A DNA stretch of 64,000 bases. Origin: Tetracentron sinense. Taxonomy: Eukaryota; Streptophyta; Magnoliopsida; Trochodendrales; Trochodendraceae. Numbering within the stretch: position 1 is the stretch's first letter; the number at the start of each line of letters is the position of its first letter. Location of the stretch: the NCBI GenBank assembly GCA_015143295.1, contig CM026560.1, positions 1,800,501 through 1,864,500 of the forward strand, written 5' to 3'. The position numbers were made by a program, and so were the translations under genes. Positions 59,762 through 64,000 of this stretch are shown here, one piece after another. The notes below the pieces were generated by a model that had not been told where the DNA came from, did no database searches, and saw nothing but the letters and a program-made list of their open reading frames with translations.

Positions 59762-61341
59762 ACATCACTATGGAAAAGGTCAAAGTAATTCTTTGCCCTA
59801 CTCCCGGAAGAAGGGAAGGGAAGAATCTTACTTTTTCCGATTTTACACGTAGAACAATCAAAAGACAAAGCATGAGGCAAAGAAGAATCTTTTTTTCCCA
59901 ATGAACCAGAATTCAGCAAATGAGATAAAACAACATTGTTTGGATGGCCTAAACGTTTGTGCCATACTTCACAATTATTGGATACAGTAGTACAAGCCAA
60001 AGAAATTATACTAGGAATGGAAAAGTATAATGGAAACAGTCTCCCAACTTTAGGCCCCTTCGCTATTGTCCTCCCCGACATCGGATCCTGCACATGACAA
60101 CCATTACGAGAAAACTGAACATTATAATTATCATCCACTAATTGTCCAACTGAGATAAGACTCGTAGAAAGCCCAGGTGATACAAAAATATTAGTAAGTG
60201 ATGGTGCGATATCACCAACCGCAGTAATCGGTAAAAGATGGCCATTAGCAACTTGAATATTAGAAGAACCAGTGTACTTACGAACATTGCTAAGCATATC
60301 AGGTGAACGGGTCATGTGATTGGATGCAGCAGAATCAACAAGCCAAGATTGAGAGGGTATCGTACCCTTACCTTGCAGCCCTAAAGCGGAAAATGCTGAG
60401 ACAATCATTTGCTGCACCATTTCTGGTGTAAGGGCAGGTGTAGCAGCAGTGGAAGATGACACTGGAGCGAGATTTTGAGTGCTGGTTGCCCCATCCAAAG
60501 TGTGGCCAGTAGCAGTAGCATGATAAGCATTCACGGGTCGGTTTTGAGGACGTCTTGGGCATTCTTTGATGATGTGCCCCTTCTGTTTACAGTAGCTGCA
60601 GAACTTTTTAGCACAATGGGCAGCAATATGCCATTAATCTTTGCAACTGTAGCACTGAACCGTACGCATGTCTCGACCCCTCCCTCTGCCTTGAGCAGCG
60701 TATGCGACAGCATTCTCTTGCGGAAGCAAAGATTGAGTAAGAAGACGTTGTTCCTCTCGAAGAAGTGCTCCAAAACACAAGTCAAGAGATGGTGAAGGAT
60801 CCCTGTGCATCAGGTTGGAGCGAATAGACTCGAAATCTGGCCTGAGTTTCATTAAAAACTGGTCTCTTTTGCTAGCTTCATGGACTGCTTGAACAGTAGA
60901 GAGAGACTCGGCCGACACGTCGGCATACACAATGTCTGAAAACTCAGCCCAAAGATTCTGAAAACCACAGAAATATTCCTGAACAGAGAGTGTACCTTGG
61001 GAATAGACAGCAAGATCAGTTTCCAATTGAAATCGCCGGGCGGAATGATCTTGATGATAGACCTTTTTCAAGTACTCCCACATCGATTTAGCCGTCTTGT
61101 GAGGCCTTAAATTGAGTATAAGCAGTGGATCAACAGACCCAAGAATCCAAGTCATCACGCGAGCATCTTTCACCTTCCATTGAACCAACTTCATAGGATC
61201 GGTAGGTTCTGGATCACTCCCATCAACATGACCCCACAACTCCTTTCCCGTGACAAAAAGTTGAAACTGAAACTCCCAGGCAGCATAATTCTTCCCTGTA
61301 AACCGAGTTTGAAAGACTTCGGAGTTGGAGTTGTTAGCCAT
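59725..61341 (-). pseudogene. Copia Gag, protease and integrase N-terminus
   Basis: Gag from ATG 61341 (MANNSNSEVFQTRF) with YAAWEFQFQLFVTG, YHQDHSARRFQLE and the knuckle start CYSCKD followed by TAA at 60634-60636. In the same frame come HIAAHCAKKFC and CKQKGHIIKECPRR near 60560-60620. Protease WLVDSAASNHMTRS near 60330. Integrase zinc-region HKRLGHPN and CKIGKS, then HSDVWG, where the frame is lost near 59725-59760. Confidence 0.86.
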
Positions 61342-61476
61342 AACTAGAATCTCTCGAAATTCACCAAAAAAAAAAAGAAAAACTGCTAACCAGAAACCGT
61401 ACCCAAGAAACCAGAACCTAGAATCACGAAAATTGGACAAAAGACAAGGTTGATTCAGAGAGTGGCTCTGATACCA

Positions 61477-61720
61477 CATCAAATTTGCTCAATCACCCTC
61501 AATCGAGTGGTCCTTTTCTTATATAAAAGTCATTTTCCATAATTACAATATATCCCTTAATTACAATATCTCCTAATTACAGCATCTTCTAATTCAGGAA
61601 AGATATTTACAGATCTATTTCCTAAATAACTATACAACGATTTATGGTAGGTTTGACAGATTTGTTTCCTAAATAAATGTAGAAAAATTTATGGTAAGTT
61701 TGCTGTCTATCCTACTGACA
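61477..61720 (-). repeat. 5' LTR of the 57-61.7-kb Copia element
   Basis: 244 bp, adjoining the tRNA-Met-type primer site at about 61464-61476. Confidence 0.9.
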
Positions 61721-63268
61721 ATCCTGTGTGATCCACATGGTCCATGTACCATATGTTTGATAACGGCATTCCACAATTCTGGTTCTGTTTCCCGGCAAGG
61801 TATCTCAGCTCGTACTAAGGTGTCATATTCATCAGGATTCAGAAGTTTATCATCTTCGCTCAGAATAAGAAGTATATGAATATGAGGTAATCCTCGTTTC
61901 TGAAATTCAATAACACTCACGTGTGCAATTACCTTTCCCAAAACGGCACGTTCAATGATGTCCTTTTTCAGTTCTTCACATTTAGCACGGAATATTCTTG
62001 TAGTCAAATCAGGACGATCTTGCGGCAGTTGTCCAGGAAGTAATTCTGTTGTAATTTCTGACCAAGAAGGATTGCATGTCATTGTCAAAAAAATATCGGG
62101 TTTTCCAAATTTTTGTACTAATCCCATAGCATCTTGATAACGTTGATACATATCCCGAGGGCTTCCAACAAAAGAGGATGGTAGAATGATCCTACGCCCA
62201 ACTCTATCTGAAAATATTGAACTAAAATTAAGTTTTTTATTTAGTAGGAGAGACTAATTGATATGAATGTGAATATAAGACTAAGTATTTAGTTCAATAC
62301 ATACCTGCATTTGTCTCCCCCGAAGCTATTGCATCTTGTAAACCTTGATATAGCTCTGATCGTATTACATTTTGATTATCATGTAAATATCTCAATCTTT
62401 GAGTTTCTATCTTGACGTAATTATCGACTGAGTATTGTTGGAAAAGTCGACCACCACGTAAAAGAATTGATGGATCAGAATCTCTAATCTGTATTAACAT
62501 ATTTTGGTCTTAAATTTGGATCACTCTTACTATTAGAATATCACGTTTTAAAAAAATAGATTAAAGTGATAACTTGGAGCATGTACGTGTAATACGAACG
62601 ACAGCTAACTCTTCGTTGTCTTTCATTGTAAACATCTATATCCCAACCATGAGTCCCATAAGGAAGTAAGAGAGGATATTGCAAAGGATCATAATAACTT
62701 GTTGTATCAGCTACATTTTGCAGATGTCCAGTCCTTGTTTGTACTATGATATCTCTTGCTTGTCTACCTTCGTTATCACCCACATCAGACAATATTGCTG
62801 CAACTTGTGAAACAGTAGGCAGGTTGTATTGAGGTCGATTACGTGAAATCTCAGCTCAAATTAGTAGTCTACATGTTTGTAGATCAAGTCGTTGTGCAAG
62901 AGACCGAAAGATATTAACAAATGGGTTGTGAGTATCCAAGATTTGTTTTAACTTTGTCACAATCTCAATATGCAATAAGTTATTCTCTGCCATCCGATTT
63001 TCAATTTCATGGTCGGTATCATAAATATACATTTGTATATATCGGGGCCGACTGCCTTCAGTGGGAAAAAGACTTCCGATTTTATGATACACGACACCTT
63101 GCGCATGAAAAGTGTAAACCCCATTCCTTCTATTTGCAAGATTTTCATCAATCTTGACACCCATAGATGTGAATGCGAATACAGAATTGTATGATCGAAT
63201 GAATCGTCTAAAATGAATTGCCTCAGTTGCATCACCGCTAACTCAAAGTTATTAAAATTTTTAAACAT
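61721..63268 (-). pseudogene. Helitron RepHel, N-terminal part with HUH motif
   Basis: Minus strand. The N-terminal helitron-like domain appears at 62856-63230 (FIRSYNSVFAFTSMGVK, YTFHAQGVVYHKIGSLFP), followed by an in-frame stop at about 62856, then SDVGDNEG and YYDPLQYPLLLPYGTHGW (62541-62792), LLRGGRLFQQYSVDNY and a 62305-62222 intron with GT/AG-like ends. Next come the Rep motifs FLTMTCNPSW near 62070 and FQKRGLPHIHILL (HxH metal-binding histidines) near 61885. The frame enters the Copia LTR after KHMVHGPCGSHR. Continues at 57071. The 5' end of the Helitron is not identified and may be outside the window. Confidence 0.85.
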
Positions 63269-63289
63269 AAGAGAAGTGATTAAAGCACC

Positions 63290-63680
63290 CGGGTTCCGAT
63301 GCTTAAGTCACCAGACTCACCACCGTGTCCTCATGTCCCTTTTGACACTCATTTAACACTGGTTAAGTTATCTAGATTAAAGTTTTTTTTGCCTTAAAAA
63401 CCCTTAGGATTGCCTAACCCTAGGGATCAGTGAATCTTAGTCACACTGGTGAAGTTATCTAAATTAAAGTTAATTTATTTCTTCTAAAAAACCCTTAGGA
63501 TTTGCTTAAACCTAAGGATGAGTGGGTTACCCACAGTTGGTGAGTGTTAAAAATTGACACCCATTTAACACTTGTGAAGTTATCTAAATTAAAGTTAATT
63601 TTTTTATCTAAAAACCCTTAGGATTAATCAGCCCTAGGGATGACTGGATCTTAGCCACAGTTGGCGAGAGTCAAAAATTG
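63290..63680. repeat. Tandem array of the TTAACC/CCCTTAGGATT dispersed repeat
   Basis: Three degenerate units marked by AAGTTATCTARATTAAAGTT at about 63365, 63451 and 63576 (spacing 87 and 125 bp), each followed by AAACCCTTAGGATT and a TTAGYCACA-type word. Related single copies occur at 12290-12400, 16090-16400 and 34720-34800. Confidence 0.7.
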
Positions 63681-64000
63681 GGGCGTCGAAGAACAGTGAC
63701 TTGGATCTTGATTATTGGGAAGAAAAAAACTTTAATCTTGATTATTGAAACTGAAAACTATATATATATAATTTTTTATTTTTTTTGATGTTCTTCAAAA
63801 AAATCCTGAACTCTATATGATTCTATTATATTTATCTACATCTTTCCATGGGTACACTTGGTAGAAAACCTACAATGGAAATGCAAATGGGAAAAAAACA
63901 GACTTCAATATTCACAAAGCAATAAAACCACAGGATAAAAGTGTTCTTACAGGAATCATAACAGCAAATGCACATATCAATTGAACTAAGTCATAGAAAG
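63681..64000. other. AT-rich end of window, nothing recognised
   Basis: Contains a TA run near 63757-63769 and T/A homopolymers. No coding signal. Confidence 0.5.

Larger units (their letters stand above)
57072..61720 (-). mobile_element. Ty1/Copia retrotransposon, 4,649 bp, inside Helitron Rep
   Basis: LTRs 57072-57315 and 61477-61720 (244 bp each, a handful of differences), TSD ATCCT (57067-57071, 61721-61725). On the minus strand the LTR starts TGTCAGTAGG; the 3' copy ends TTTGATA and the 5' copy TTTGATG directly before primer site TGGTATCAGAGCC. Polypurine tract TTTGAGGGGGGA. TATAAATA lies near 57210. Confidence 0.93.

Noticed and set aside
25983..61720. Integrated plant pararetrovirus
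   Set aside because: All pol genes have Copia order (integrase before reverse transcriptase), LTRs and TSDs; no movement or coat protein motif was seen.

Overview
This window comes from a flowering-plant nuclear genome. The evidence is spliced plant gene families (GH28 polygalacturonase, DUF4408/DUF761, PP2C, FAM10/HIP-like, DUF3444) embedded in Copia and long-LTR retrotransposons, hAT-type MITEs, SINE and LINE debris and Helitrons. The species cannot be named from the sequence. Only one host gene looks intact, the DUF4408/DUF761 protein at 7783-8763 (minus). The other recognisable host loci are relics, several of them broken by a precisely dated-looking insertion with target-site duplications (TSDs).

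Layout. 1-4786: 5'-truncated polygalacturonase pseudogene with a 2,590-bp solo LTR inside a coding exon (TSD CATAG) and a MITE in a later intron. 4787-7782: a 741-bp MITE and non-coding DNA. 7783-8763: DUF4408/DUF761 gene. 9894-11402: two head-to-tail Helitron-like non-autonomous copies. 11403-25500: non-coding sequence with MITEs, SINE-like and LINE fragments, a small solo LTR (18198-18450) and a minus-strand Copia LTR (23523-24118). 25500-32570: DUF3444 relic split by a 6.1-kb plus-strand Copia element (25983-32095, TSD CTGGA). 35152-36795: minus-strand PP2C pseudogene with a MITE in a coding exon (TSD GTTTGAAC). 36930-41848: minus-strand Copia element with identical 273-bp LTRs, TSD GAGAT and non-canonical TA...TA ends. 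45321-50113: two related long LTRs around a FAM10/HIP-like relic. 50656-52605: paired inverted Helitron 3' ends, a three-copy tandem repeat and a second FAM10-like fragment. 54494-63268: minus-strand Helitron RepHel gene, cut by a third Copia element (57072-61720, TSD ATCCT) between the HxH motif and the catalytic tyrosines. 63290-64000: short tandem repeats and AT-rich DNA.

The region reads as an old gene neighbourhood eroded by successive transposon waves. The most unusual signals are: (i) the primer-binding-site position of the 26-kb Copia element is an exact 16-nt reverse complement of a segment of its own LTR instead of a tRNA; (ii) six palindromes of exactly 27 nt in the first solo LTR, one pair with compensatory changes; (iii) a very young Copia copy with identical LTRs whose integrase catalytic glutamate codon is a stop.
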